From assembly GCA_024663395.1 (NCBI GenBank), contig JANFAH010000006.1, forward strand, positions 2,604,001 to 2,668,000: DNA of 64,000 nt, in the 5' to 3' direction. Source of the DNA: Pisolithus tinctorius. Its lineage: Eukaryota; Basidiomycota; Agaricomycetes; Boletales; Pisolithaceae. Every line of letters begins with the position of its first letter. The stretch's first letter is position 1. Shown piece after piece: positions 1 to 12,073 of this stretch. The position numbers were made by a program, and so were the translations under genes. Under the pieces are notes generated by a model. The model searched no databases. It worked only from the letters and a program-made list of their open reading frames with translations, and was not told the origin of the DNA.

Positions 1-826
1 GATGATGATGAAATAAAACGCACTCATCCTCGGCTTCGTCTGCTTTACGGGTTTTGGTTAGATATGAGTTTTTCAATTTGATGACCTACAAGTCGGCAAC
101 GGAGTGTCAGAATAGGGATTATCCCTGAGCAGGGTGTGCAAACCTCTTTCTGTGCATCCTCATAAGCGCGCACCCAGTTGTGTAACACTTTGCCTTTACT
201 AGACGACAGTTGTTCCTGAATTCATCGATGTGAGCACGCACATACTCGTTACTGCATACATCACCGGCATGCGATACCATACCTTGTACGTCTGAGCCCA
301 CCTATTGAACGGTTCCACAACGAGGACTTGAAGGTCGTTTGCAATTTCTTTGTGAACTTTACCTTGGGCAGCCGATTCGTCCTGCAAGCCACGGAATGTC
401 ATGAGCAGCGACGCGCCGTCATCCCTGTTAAAACCGGCACCTGGAGCAGGGTTCGTCAACGGCTACGTTGGGAGTTAAGAGTAGCGAACGTACCTGGTGA
501 GCCGATAGTTGGTGGGTTAAGTAGAGCATTGGCAATCTGGTTCTCTGCCTGAGCACGAGCCTGTGCGGAGTTGCACCATGGTCAGTACGAGTGAAGAGAG
601 CGAACGGCAGAAGAAGGAAGCCGTCGCACCAAAATAAAAGAGACTATTTCGTCGTTCTCAGCGATGCCCTGTCATGCAACCAAACCGGTCAAAAGAGGGC
701 AAGAGCAACATGAACCGGGGGTGGGCACACCTGTTCCAGTTTGCCATATAACACTTCGAGACCTTTGCGATAGTCTTGGGTCCAAAACGAATTGGCGAAG
801 GTTAAAGGCAGCGATATGACTGCCAT
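1..826 (-). CDS. F-BAR (FCH) domain protein, N-terminal part; runs off the window
   Basis: F-BAR domains are helical dimers that bind and bend the plasma membrane; fungal members act at the cell cortex and septum, several fused to a RhoGAP domain. I read six exons, all with GT..AG borders and compatible phases: 826-731, 668-630, 560-494, 440-283, 215-144 and 85-24, the last ending at a GTGCGT donor. The start ATG (826) gives MAVISLPLTFANSFWTQDYR, matching the FCH opening in which F-x-N-S-F-W begins helix 1. Later segments fit the F-BAR core: a DDGASLL..FRGL helix, V.EP (residues of the 440-283 exon), then VIKLKNSYLTKTRKADEAED. The order and spacing resemble fungal F-BAR/RhoGAP proteins (Rgd1/Rga7-like), but any RhoGAP part would lie outside the window. 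CpG is retained here, unlike in the duplicate near 15.9 kb. F-BAR assignment is firm; subfamily is inferred. Confidence 0.85.
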
Positions 827-1075
827 GATTCAGATGAAAGTACGTGTCTTTGTTCGAACACGAGGTGTTCCGGCGTGTTAGAGGGTTTTCACCGTACTCA
901 ACGGATTTAGCGTTGTCGGGGCTGTGCCGGTTCCTAGTTCAAGTACCTCTCTGCACACCACTGAATACCCCGCTCAGTAGCCAGTGTCAGTAGCGACGGT
1001 TGTGTCCTGTCTGTGGAATTGACGCCGACGGGTGTTTCCGAGCTTTTTACGGTCGTGGCTCCGCAAAGATCCTGG

Positions 1076-1650
1076 CTGTCTTAACAACGCAAGATCTGGA
1101 ACATTTTCCACCAAGAACTCAGAACAAAAAAGTGACTTTTGATTCTGAACACGGGCTGCTCTTCAGCTGTCCTTGCCTCTGGCACCAATGGATAGGTCTC
1201 AGAGTGGTGTTGATGCCAACACTGGTTGTTCCTGGATTTGCATACAAGACATTACATACCTGTTGAGCCCACCAGCTCCCAGTAGTGTGAACTTCGCTAG
1301 CCTTGGAACTATGCTTATGTGTCTGTTTGTATCTGAACACCTGCAGGGTTACATATCTGCACCTCCCTACTGTCTTAACAATGCAAGATCTGGAACATTT
1401 TCCACCAAGAACTCAGAACAAAAGAGGTGACTTTTGATTCCGAAGACGGGCTGCTCTTCAGCCCTCCTCACCTTTGGCACCAACGGATAGGTCTCGGAGC
1501 GGTGTTGAGGCCAACACTGGCTGGGTTTGCATACCTGTTGAGCCCACCAGTTCCCAGTAGTGTGAACTTGGCTGGCCTTGGAACTATGCTTATGTGTCTG
1601 TTTGTATCTGAACACCTGCAGGGTTACATATCTGCACCTCCCTACTTGTG
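1076..1650. repeat. Two tandem copies of a ~295-bp repeat
   Basis: The sequence starting CTGTCTTAACAACGCAAGAT at about 1076 restarts at about 1371 with small differences and a shorter second copy. Both copies end in the same block containing CACCTGCAGGGTTACATATC. ORFs across them are low-complexity and I see no recognisable protein. The tract is CpG-poor. Confidence 0.75.
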
Positions 1651-1800
1651 CATTATGTAGAAGCTGCTGTCAGTGCCCATGTTGGTCTGTTGATGTGTCC
1701 AGGTGTCACACAGGTTGGGTGCCACACTACTCCTTCATTGGCATAGACAGATTGGTCTGTCTAACAGGATGTGTGATGAAAAAATTTAAATACATAGCCT

Positions 1801-1973
1801 GCAATGCCTACTTCATTGGTACTGTTGCATTTAGGTGCACTTGCTTCTGTACCTTGTACATTAGCTGCATTGGTGTGCTAGAAGTGATGTCTAGGTTCTG
1901 CATGCCCACTTGGGCTGATGTTTGGACATCCAAGCCATGCAAAATTTCAGTGAGGACCTCCTTAATCCAGGTA
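1801..1973 (+). repeat. Dispersed 173-bp repeat, copy 1
   Basis: This block (GCAATGCCTACTTCATTGGT to CTTAATCCAGGTA) recurs nearly unchanged at 28101-28273. There it is followed directly by a transposon terminus at its final TA, so copy 1 probably shows the uninserted state. Confidence 0.75.
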
Positions 1974-2135
1974 TGTTAATCCATTGATGCCTGACTGTGT
2001 TACAATTTGTTAAAGGAGATAGGTTGATTCTCTGACTCTCTGATATTCATCATTAGTATTTATACTGACACAGGCAAACTTGGAGAAGGTTTTTGGGAGC
2101 TCACTGATTACTGGGTACATTTCTTCTTTTCATTC

Positions 2136-2371
2136 CATCAGCAACTTGACAAATTTCCTGGAGGTCTGATTTCCTCCTGATGTACTGATGATCCAAGAAA
2201 CTGATGTTCTGATTTCACTTCAGGTGTCCTGATGACCTGAGAAATCTGATATCAGAAATTTCAGACCAAAATTCAGAATGTCAGAAATAAAATCAGAACT
2301 TTAGAATTTCAGATCTGCAGAATGTCAGAAGTGAAAATCAGAGCTTGAGAAATTCTGCCAAGTTGCTGATG
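2136..2371. mobile_element. MITE-like element with ~23-bp terminal inverted repeats
   Basis: The left end CATCAGCAACTTGACAAATT is mirrored at the right end, which reads CATCAGCAACTTGGCAGAAT on the minus strand. The 236-bp interior is built from short CAGAA/TCTGA motifs and has no ORF. I do not see a convincing target-site duplication. Confidence 0.6.
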
Positions 2372-3458
2372 TCTTGATTATTTTGCTCAGTTTATACCTG
2401 CTAAGTCCATGACAAAGGTCTGAAGACTGAAGACCAAGGTGTGACAACTCTTAGTCTAACATGTGTGCCAGACTCCTGCACAAGTGAGGTTGAAGTCAGG
2501 GGTTGAAAGCCAAGGGGGTCAGATGTGAAAGCTGAGAGTCAACTTGTATTTAAGCCAGAGGGTTCAAGGGGAGACTAGTTTGATATTCAGACTGAGGTCT
2601 GAGTACAAGAGTAACTATGACTTATATACCAAGGACCAGTAACCCAACAACTGAGGTTACCAATGGATCAATAAATAGCAGTGTAGAGTGTCAAGCTTAA
2701 GGGATAAGCAAGAGTAGAAGAAGTCAAAGACCAAGGGCCAATGACAGGTACTGCCTCAGTGCAAGCAAGGGCAGTGCAGAGTGCTAACTGGAAAGAGAAC
2801 AAAGGAAACTAAGTATCACTGGCATTCAGCATAAGGTCAGTATTCACATCCCAGGGCCAAGGTGCCAAGTTTTCAGCATATGACAATACCTCACTTGTAT
2901 ACCCACCTAATATGCAAGCTTTGGGAGAGTGGGATATTGGCACCTAGGTGGTGGGCATTTGAGGTAGAGTCATAAGGATTGCCAAGAGTGTAGATCATAC
3001 AGTTTACTGCTTAATCTATCACATACAATTGTGCTTTGGCTGAAGGTAGGGAATAAATGGAGGTGAATATGTGAGGTAGAGGGCTTGACATCCCTACAGC
3101 AGTTTGAGCAGCTCACTTCCTTCCAGAGATATACTCCTCATGACACATCAGAAGTGTTAGATTTGTATGTTGATACAGCATTATGCTCATTAGGTGACAC
3201 AAATTGTAAGTGAGGATGGTAAGGATGCAGTTATTCCATGGAGGTTGGGCCACATTGTCCTGGCTGTTGCTAATGCCATTGGGCAGGACAGGTTAGATTC
3301 AAGATCAGTGAGATGTCTGCATGGAATTCATGGGCAGAGCTGTATTTTTGGGGATTTTGTATAAATTGTGATGATTTCCATAACACAATATGTATCATGT
3401 AAGTGAGAATGTCTGTAAGTATTTGTTACTGATACATTATACATAAGTCAGACCAAAA
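2372..3458. other. CpG-poor non-coding tract
   Basis: No convincing gene. The stretch is nearly free of CpG, like the repeats to its left, and ends at the 3' end of the NACHT-WD40 gene. Short purine-rich runs are the only visible structure. Confidence 0.5.
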
Positions 3459-6400
3459 CTAAACAATTGCATTGAAGCATTGCTGCCACTTGTTGCCATG
3501 AACCATCTGGCTTAAGTCCAGTTCTATTCCACCCCTTGGGATGATCATAGTGTTCCACATTGAATAAAATTTGTTCCAGAATGTTGGAGGTATCCAAAGC
3601 AACAATCTCCCCTTTGGGCTTCTGATCCAGCCATCATTGAAAAGCTTAACAGGTTCGTACGTCGCATCCACATCTTCCTCCAGAATTCCATCAAGGAGTT
3701 GTTGAGTGTCATGCAATGCATGCAAAGAACATGATGAAAAATGAATTAGGAATGCTGCATTAGATTTAAGTTAGCTGAGTAAAGTCAGAGGACATAACAA
3801 GTGGAGCTACTCACAACTGATGACCTGTGGAGGAACATTTGCACCACTTGGGTTGGAGGGAACACATATTACCTGCCCATCTTCATTGCTACAAGTATCT
3901 GCCACCCTGATCTCTGACCCCATGACAATCCTCTTGCCATCAGAGGAGAATCCAACTGAGATGACCCCAAAAGTATGCCTCTCAAGAGGGCCACCAATCT
4001 GGACACCTCTCTCAGCATCCCAGATCCTCACAGTGTTGTCCAAAGAGCCTGAGACAATCCTCTTGCCATCAGAGGAGAATTCAGCTGAGTTGACCCCATC
4101 AGTATGCCCCTCAAGAGGGCCACCAATCTGGACACCTCTCTCAGCATCCCAGATCCTCACAGTGTTATCATAAGAGCCTGAGACAATCCTCTTGCCATCA
4201 GAGGAGAATCCAGCTGAGTTGACCCCATCAGTATGCCCCTCAAGAGGGCCACCAATCTGGACACCTCTCTCAGCATCCCAGATCCTCACAGTGTTGTCAT
4301 CTGAGCCTGAGACAATCCTCTTGCCATCAGAGGAGAATCCAACTGACCTGACCCCTCCAGTATGCCCCTCAAGAGGGCCACCAATCTGGACACCTCTCTC
4401 AGCATCCCAGATCCTCACAGTGTTGTCATCTGAGCCTGAGACAATCCTCTTCCCATCAGAGGAGAATCCAACTGACCTGACCCAATGAGTATGCCCCTCA
4501 AGAGGGCCACCAATCTGGACACCTCTCTCAGCATCCCAGATCCTCACAGTGTTGTCATCTGAGCCTGAGACAATCCTCTTGCCATCAGAGGAGAATCCAA
4601 CTGACCTGACCCCTCCAGTATGCCCCTCAAGAGGGCCACCGATCTGGACACCTCTCTCAGCATCCCAGATCCTCACAGTGTTATCATAAGAGCCTGAGAC
4701 AATCCTCTTGCCATCAGAGGAGAATCCAACTGAGTAGACCCCAAAAGTATGCCCCTCAAGAGGGCCACCAATCTGGACACCTCTCTCAGCATCCCAGATC
4801 CTCACAGTCTTGTCATCTGAGCCTGAGACAATCCTCTTGTCATCAGAGGAGAATCCAACTGAGTAGACCCCTTTAGTATGCCCCTCAAGAGGGCCACCAA
4901 TCTGGACACCTCTCTCAGCATCCCAGATCCTCACAGTGTTGTCAGAAGAGCCTGAGACAATCCTCTTCCCATCAGAGGAGAATCCAACTGAGTTGACCCC
5001 ATCAGTATGCCCCTCAAGAGGGCCACCAATCTGGACACCTCTCTCAGCATCCCAGATCCTCACAGTGTTGTCAGAAGAGCCTGAGACAATCCTCTTCCCA
5101 TCAGAGGAGAATCCAGCTGAGAAGACCCCATCAGTATGCCCCTCAAGAGGGCCACCAATCTGGACACCTCTCTCAGCATCCCAGATCCTCACAGTCTTGT
5201 CATAAGAGCCTGAGACAATCCTCTTCCCATCAGAGGAGAATCCAGCTGAGAAGACCCCAAAAGTATGCCCCTCAAGAGGGCCACCAATCTGGACACCTCT
5301 CTCAGCATCCCAGATCCTCACAGTGTTATCATAAGAGCCTGAGACAATCCTCTTGCCATCAGAGGAGAATCCAACTGACCTGACTCCTGCAGTATGCCCC
5401 TCAAGAGGGCCACCAATCTGGACACCTCTCTCAGCATCCCAGATCCTCACAGTCTTGTCATAAGAGCCTGAGACAATCCTCTTGCCATCAGAGGAGAATC
5501 CAACTGAGTAGACCCCATCAGTATGCCCCTCAAGAGGGCCACCAATCTGGACACCTCTCTCAGCATCCCAGATCCTCACAGTGTTGTCATCTGAGCCTGA
5601 GACAATCCTCTTGCCATCAGAGGAGAATCCAACTGAGTAGACCCCTCCAGTATGCCCCTCAAGAGGGCCACCAATCTGGACACCTCTCTCAGCATCCCAG
5701 ATCCTCACAGTGTTGTCATCTGAGCCTGAGACAATCCTCTTGCCATCAGAGGAGAATCCAACTGAGTTGACTGATCTAGTGTGTCCCTGCAATGCAACCT
5801 GAGCAGCTGGCCATTCCTTTTGCCCTCCTACAACAACACTGACAAGGTGTGAAAATTTTGGCATGAGCATTCTAGAAAGCTTTGTGTTGGAGGGTGTAAA
5901 AGGCAATGCAGAAATATAAAGGTGTGGGGTGCTGTGGGAGATGATACCCCCAAAGTTCTGCACAAATTTGATCCCATCTTGTGCTAGCATCAAGGCATCC
6001 TCAACATCCTCCTTGCCCTTGTATGTTATATTAGATAACATTATGCACAACTCTGTTTCACCCACCTGTAGCCATGATATAGTAGAGGCAAGAGCACTTG
6101 TAGCATGTCCAAGTCCATCAAGCAGACACAATACCTCAAGCCAAAATAGCAGCTTTTCACATCCAACAAAAGTCTTTACCAGCATTGCAAGTCTTGAATC
6201 GTAGTCAGCTCTCTGCAGATGGTCTGCCCAGTATTGACACGAGTAGGATAGATGGGGTGAGATGTTTTTGCTGACTCTCTCCTCCAGATCAGCAACTTCA
6301 GAGTTGCAGGAGTAGGAACTTTCCAATCCACAGATGTTGAATTTCAGGTCATTGCAGAGGATGTGCAACGATGCAAAGGTGAGGCTACTATGAACACCAA

Positions 6401-8709
6401 TGCTGGATACACCGACAAAGTATATCCCACTTCGCGAAGGATCGTTGAGGAAGTCATAGAAAGATGCATGCAGAGGTCGGACAACAGAGTGCCTGTCTGA
6501 TATCCCACTCAATAACGGTGTCATATATTCGAGAATGATGATCATGTTGAAATGGTCTTCCTCCGACGGGAAGTGACTGCGCATCTCATTTAAGGTATCC
6601 AATCGCAGAGGTGCAAACGTTGACATGACCTGCTGCATCACGGAACGGAACCGTGCCAGCGTGGTCTCGTCCGGGGGTACCATATCCTCCAGGATTGTTT
6701 TGTACATGACATCCAACAGGGTCCCCCCACCTCCGACACGAGGGAAAAGGATTTCATTGTACCGCTCCATGACCGTTCGACCTGGTTTGTTCGGCTTGAT
6801 AAATCTGCAGGCCAGACGAGCCCACTCGAATAGACCATCCGACTTCTGAGCAATGGTCTGGACTTCTGAGGTTCCGATCTCTGGAAAACGTCGAAGCTCG
6901 GTGGAAACATACAATCGGATGTCGCGCTCTGCGGATACTCCAGAAATGGCGTCCAACGAGGCAGCCTTAACATGCGCAGCGGTACTCAGGACATGTTCGA
7001 TGTCGGGCAGTGACCTGGACGTCAGAAGGATGCGGAAATTGGAAGGCAGATGAGCAGCTTCCGGCGATGCGAGAAGAGATAGGATGTGCTCTCGAGATGT
7101 GTCCGGCCCGCTTTCATCCAAGGCATCAATCACCACGACCACATTCCCGACGATTGCCCCGGTAATCCTATACAGCGGCTCTAAAATGAGTTTCTGCCAC
7201 TGCTGCATCACGTCAGGTGTGGTCTTGAGGGAGTGGTCCTTCGATACGACGTCTGCCAATGCTCGCCTGAAGGATTGATCACGATCAGCCAGATCTCGAG
7301 CAATCGTCGTCAGAATCTTCTCCTCGCGGCGTTCTGTCTGCCTGTCACGAGCAAAGCAAAAGCAAGAACCAAGTCCTCCCACGTCTTTGATCCAAGACGC
7401 AATTGTATGGGCGATGGCCGATTTTCCCCTTCCCGCCTGCCCATGAAGCCAATAAACGCGAGGAGCATCGACGTCGGGATCGTTAATCCAGTTGATGATC
7501 TCCTGTAAAGTCTCCTTCCTTGTACCATCAAGGCACTTTTCTGTCGTGTTCAGCCCTGCGCCCCCTGCATAAGCCATACCATCGAGATTCAAATCTTCAA
7601 GGATGCGGTATGTGTTAACTTGAATGTCCCGGATAGTGCGGTCGCGGTACTGTTGCATCAAGCCATCTAGGGTTTTGACGTAGCCATCCACGACAGTCTG
7701 CGTCTCGGAGAAAATGTTCTTCGCAGTTCTTTTCCCTGAATGCATGTTATGTCAGGACATGGTAACCGAGATAAGGACATGACCTACAGAAGCTTTTCGT
7801 TGCAGAATAGTTGTTAATGAACTGCGCAGAGTCGCTTATCGCTCGCGCAATCTTCGCAAGGGTATCTTTCATTTCGTCGATATCGTTTATGCTATCTTTT
7901 TCCGTAAGAAATTCGTAGACGCTTCGCACCGTGTCGAGAAGGCCAGACACCGCCTTGTCTAGATTCGTCTGGTTTATGAGCAACTACAGATGACTACGTG
8001 AGATGCAAAATATCTGTGGTAAGCAGAAGCGAACCTGAGCGGCAGATGATAAGATTCCTAGTGCAATCTGGGCGTAGGGGTGGACCTGGCACGCGCATGC
8101 GATCATTGTATGGATGCAAAAAGTGAAATCCTTACGTTGGCAAGAGTGGAAACGACTTGATTGAAAACTTTGAAAGGTTTGAGATACGTATCACTCAAAT
8201 TTTGAATCTCGGAGAATGTGGTATTGGCGTTGCCGACGGCAACGACAGCACCTTGGGCGACACGCGGAATGCGATCAATTCCGCCGAAACTTTCCACTGC
8301 AGCATCGACATCCTTCCCAGCCGACGTTGGCGCGTGTTCAGGTTCAGGTTTCGTGATTGACTTTTCAACCTGTCGGGCAGAATCACTTAACCATCATAGC
8401 AGCTGCACATCACAAAGCACACACATTCTTGGTCGAAACTGTCTTGGATGTCTCCTGTTGGGCTTGAGCCCCACCGCCAGAACTTGTGGCCGCAGCCTGT
8501 TGAGCGAATCACTCAGCATCATTGCATTCAATTGGATATGGCAGATCACATACATCCAGACCTAGAGCCGCTTGGGACTGTTCCTGTTCCTTCTGAACTG
8601 CCCCACTGGAGCCTGGACCAGCAATTTCTGCCGCGATGGTAGTTGAAGGACCTTGGTTCGATCGACTGAAGAAGCGTTTCATTCTGGCGAGCATACCCGG
8701 AGAGGCCAT
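3459..8709 (-). CDS. NACHT-WD40 (NWD-type NLR/STAND) protein
   Basis: A STAND NTPase of the fungal NLR class, which includes the Podospora HET-E/HET-D incompatibility proteins. My model has seven exons: 8709-8554, 8496-8425, 8369-8136, 8085-8035, 7983-7788, 7735-3815 and 3754-3459 (about 1641 aa). Phases agree at every junction. The N-terminal region (exons 1-5) is a helical Agaricomycete-type extension with VHPYAQIALGILSSAAQ. In the large exon, Walker A is GQAGRGKS and Walker B VVVVIDALDE, about 100 residues apart. WD repeats follow (3912-5796), then a C-terminal tail in exon 7 with GRLLLWIP and the motif IIPRGGIELDLSQMVHG, standard for mushroom NWD proteins. The stop at 3807 in the large exon is bypassed by a GTGAGT donor at 3814. 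An exon upstream (9005-8826) could extend the N-terminus. The gene looks intact; role in allorecognition or defence is inferred from the family. Confidence 0.88.
3912..5796 (-). repeat. WD40 repeat array, 14 full + 1 partial units of 129 bp
   Basis: Fourteen 43-residue units are almost identical to each other; the fifteenth is degenerate and ends at the C-terminal tail. Differences fall almost only at a few sites: the two residues after the GHT motif, the residue before S[VA], the residue after SGS, and an N/K two residues later. Shared blocks such as FSSDGKRIVSGS and TVRIWDAERGVQIGG barely vary. The pattern implies homogenisation between units with diversity kept at a few surface positions. 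Confidence 0.92.
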
Positions 8710-8825
8710 GCCTGATGTTGCAGGTACGGAGGCGAGATCCCCTGCGCGAGCCTCAGAGCGTCCTGACGACTATTTTTTTGCATTTCGATAAAATATATTT
8801 CTCAGAAGAAGCGATAGCTACATAC

Positions 8826-9005
8826 TGAAGCAAGGCCGGAGGTCGAGTTGGACGGTTTCACAAATCCCAAGAGACGACGTTTCCGTGACTGTGTTCTAGC
8901 CATCGAGAAATGGATATCACTGTAATTTCGCGAGTTTGAGCTTTGGTTTGAGGTTGAGGATGTAGTTGAGGTGGTGGTAACGGTCAGTTCGAAATTAGGC
9001 GCCAT
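8826..9005 (-). other. Possible additional first exon of the NACHT-WD40 gene
   Basis: An ATG at 9005 opens 60 codons starting MAPNFELTV, rich in Ser/Thr and then basic (QSRKRRLLGF). It ends at a GTATGT donor (8825). A GAG acceptor at 8752 would join it in frame, through 14 codons, to the ATG at 8709. The acceptor is weak, and a better CAG acceptor nearby would shift the frame. So this is either an upstream exon or 5' leader. Confidence 0.35.
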
Positions 9006-10080
9006 CAACACGTTGCAGCTGGTGCACGGACCGACTGCCAGATTTAGAGCGCATTGCCCCTGTTTTTCTTCTGGTCTGGTCTATGATCCCTCGCTCCGAT
9101 TGACATCGATCCCATGCTAATCAGACCAGGTGCCTTCGTCGATGATTTCTTCAGCACTCGCCTCTCTACCGTCCCTGGCGCCAAGCTCGACTCATTCACC
9201 GGGTCCATCACCACGCCACCGTCTTCACTCCCCATATGCAGCTCGTTACATTCGTGAATCATGATTCCGACGATTGATAACAGCGATGGTCACGGGCAGA
9301 TCACCATGACGGACGTTGCGATGCATCTCGCCATGGGTTCGGAAGCAGGTAGTATGACTTGGTCGCGAGCGCAGCGGGGGCAGATAACTACGGAGAATTG
9401 GACTTCATTATCGAGCCGAATGCTTCGAAAGGTACATGTGAATTTGGCGCCCTTTGGTGAGACGTTTACCTGATGACTTGAGGCCTACAATGGGGATGAC
9501 AACCCTCCTTGGACATGTTATGCTGACTCTCGGACAGACGTCATTGTACAGAAACAACACGTAGCATTACCCGTTTCAAGAATATGACACACTATCTATG
9601 TCCCGTGCCAAGACCCACGGAAGTGCTGGTTTGATGTATTGACACGGGATCCTACCTGTATGTACAGGCTAACGGAATCAAGTCGCAAGCTTGATATCAT
9701 CGTTGACTCATCAGGCAGTTCGACATTGAGAAGACACGAAAAGCAGAGGATTAGAAAGAAACGACCTTACTACGGATCATTTCTAGGGCTCGGAGCGTAA
9801 ATGCCAATGCGTTCGCGTATGCAGGCTTCGAAGTTGGGAGACCCAGTGTCACCAATAGTACTCGGTTTACTCGCCGGTAAGTTTGAATTTGGCATCCTAA
9901 CAATTTCTGACCGCAATGTTCACTCGATGGGAACTCACCTTCACATCCAGGCCATGCGAGAGGTATGAGAGGCGTGCTGGCCCATCCCCCATCCCGACTT
10001 CGAATATCATCCTGGCAATATGAAGACTACATCTTCGAATCATCCTGAACTATCCGGAAACCAGGTTGAAGCAATCGAGC
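9006..10080. other. Intergenic region, no convincing gene
   Basis: Base composition and CpG content match the neighbouring genes, so this looks like ordinary host sequence. Short ORFs occur on both strands (up to about 70 codons) without recognisable motifs or good splice partners. The left part should contain the NACHT-WD40 promoter and the right part the cyclodeaminase 3' end. Confidence 0.4.
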
Positions 10081-11164
10081 CTAAATCACCTTCCCGTGTG
10101 GAAATCCCCCAGTCGTCCCAATCCCCAAGCTCTCCGCCTTGGGCACCACATACCTCGCAATAGCAACATCCTGTAACCCAATGCCTACCGACTTGAACAC
10201 CGTCACGTCACCCTTCCTCGTCTCTTCCAGCCCGTCTTTACAATCCCGTTTCTCCACCAACCGTCCAATCTCGACCATATCTCCAGCATTCAGACCGGCA
10301 GCGATGAGTTCTCCGGCTTCGATCGCACATGCTTTGACTGAATCAACGACGATCATCTCTGCCCGGTTAATGAGACCGCAGTCTACTTCAATCATGCTCG
10401 GCTTGAAGCTCCCCACGAGATTTAGGTGTGTTCCAGGCGATACCCACTCGGAGGGGAAAAGTGGTTGAGTGGATGATGTTGCCGTGCAGATCACATTTGC
10501 ATGACCTACGGCACTTCGGACGTTGGTCGTATCGTCCAACACAAGTCCTTCGAGTGAGACGAGAGGGTGAGATTCACGCAATACAGACAACAGGTTTTCC
10601 AAACGTGCATTCATCGAACGATTGACGATGGTACATCACTTGAGGGACGGAAATGCACGGATATGAAGATCCACATGGGCCTCGATCTGTTTCCCAGTGC
10701 CGAAGGCGACCAACGAGCCAGGCGGTTCGGAGAGGAGTAAGCGTGTTGCGAGGACAGAGCCTATTAGGTGCCTGAGCGTTGCTAGAAGTTCAGAAGATGC
10801 ATATATGCGATGAGTCCATACCGGCGGCAGTCCTCAATGCTGTCAGCGCACTCGCGTTGAGGATCGCCTCCACACGCCCGGATTCCTCGTCCAGGAAAAT
10901 GGTCGAAGCGGGCAAACCACGCTTATCGTCGGCAGATGTAGGTACAGAAACGACTTTGATCGCAGTTCCGATGTCTTCAATCCGTGAGGGCATAAACAGA
11001 GCCGTGTGATGGGACATGGTAATACTTGTCCTTTGCGGCGATGCATAGTGCGATCCTGACGAGAGGCGACGAAATACGGAAGCCATGAGGGCCTCGAGCT
11101 CTGCAGACGGCAAGGTGGCAGTGATTGTGTTCACATCCTGAGCAGAGAGTATGAGAAGTGACAT
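10081..11164 (-). pseudogene. Ornithine cyclodeaminase / mu-crystallin family protein, one in-frame TGA
   Basis: NAD(P)-dependent enzymes of this family convert ornithine to proline or act as related imine reductases/amino-acid dehydrogenases in the cytosol. Exon 1 is 11164-10822 and exon 2 is 10760-10081, separated by a 61-nt intron (phase 1) whose removal restores the family motif LRTAAGS.LATRLL. The Rossmann segment LVAFGTGKQIEAH follows, then TIVNRSMNAR and the C-terminal SVGIGLQDVAIA block with KAESLGIGT. The coding frame is interrupted once by TGA at 10638-10636 between FPSLK and CTIVNRS, with no room for an intron. The codon would be CGA (Arg) if this is the CpG-type change seen in repeats nearby. 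Otherwise the gene is complete and CpG-rich. It may be a recent null allele, a sequencing error or a read-through case. Confidence 0.85.
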
Positions 11165-12073
11165 TGCAGGGTGCGATCACAGTCACCGGCTATTCCTGGT
11201 GGACGCCTTCTGCGTATGGCAGGGGTGGGAGGAGCCAGTCGTGATTGAAAGAGGTTTCGGCCTTTCCTGGTCTGTCGGTGATAGTCAGCACCCAGTCATA
11301 CAGGTGCATACCTCTTTTTATTATACAAAATCAATAGAAAACTTGCAGCTTAGCCAGAGATGACAGACAGCTTGAGTAGGCATCTGTTGTCCCAGGGCCC
11401 AAGATAATAAGGGTTGCATTGTACAGTCAGACTCGGAAGACACTGTCAAGAGGATGCCGCTGATATATCACGTGACATGTCGGGGGCGGTTGAAGGAAGC
11501 TGGCGGTGATCAACGCAGCTGGTCTTGTGCAACGGCGCATTCTTTGCAAGCAGCGTGTCTGCCCTGCAGGGTTTCGCGAAATGACGCCGATCTTGCCTGC
11601 CGCAACATTCAAGAGCTTCGGTGTGGCTGACGAACGTTCAGTGGTCGCGTCTGTGGGTATTCGTATGTCTGATGCGGGGGGTTCGCTGACCATTGATCCC
11701 ACAGTATTCTTGTTTGCAAATGGCTCTCATCGTGGAACCGGGCCCTGTTTTCACCTGTATATGTGGTAGTGGTATCGATGTAAACATCTCTATCTACCGC
11801 CAACCGTCCATCTTACCCACCCTTGCCATAGAGTTGTGTTCACACCCTAAGCGAGCGACACCATGCAGGGACTCCTGATTGTAGTATTTTCTAATGTGAC
11901 AGGCTCTATGCCAGCCCATGGGCCTGTGGTTGTTTGATGAGCGACTGTCGTATCCCACACCCAAATTTGACTCCGTCGTGTCCATACCATGGGAGCCCCA
12001 TGTGGCGCCGCTACTATAGCTTGATTACTTTCACCACATCTTGGTACATTCTACGTCTCCCAGCGATCAAGCC
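11165..12073. promoter_or_regulatory. Divergent intergenic region between cyclodeaminase and M20 peptidase
   Basis: The two flanking genes are transcribed away from each other, so about 900 bp must contain both promoters. Short ORFs here show no family motif. I see no clear TATA box with convincing spacing on either side. Confidence 0.45.

Noticed and set aside
3820..5205. Plus-strand ORFs across the WD40 array (up to 117 codons)
   Set aside because: They are repetitive shadows of the minus-strand WD repeats and carry no motif of their own.
11427..11769. ORFs of about 90 codons on both strands between the cyclodeaminase and the M20 gene
   Set aside because: No family motif, no splice partners, and the position is the shared promoter region.
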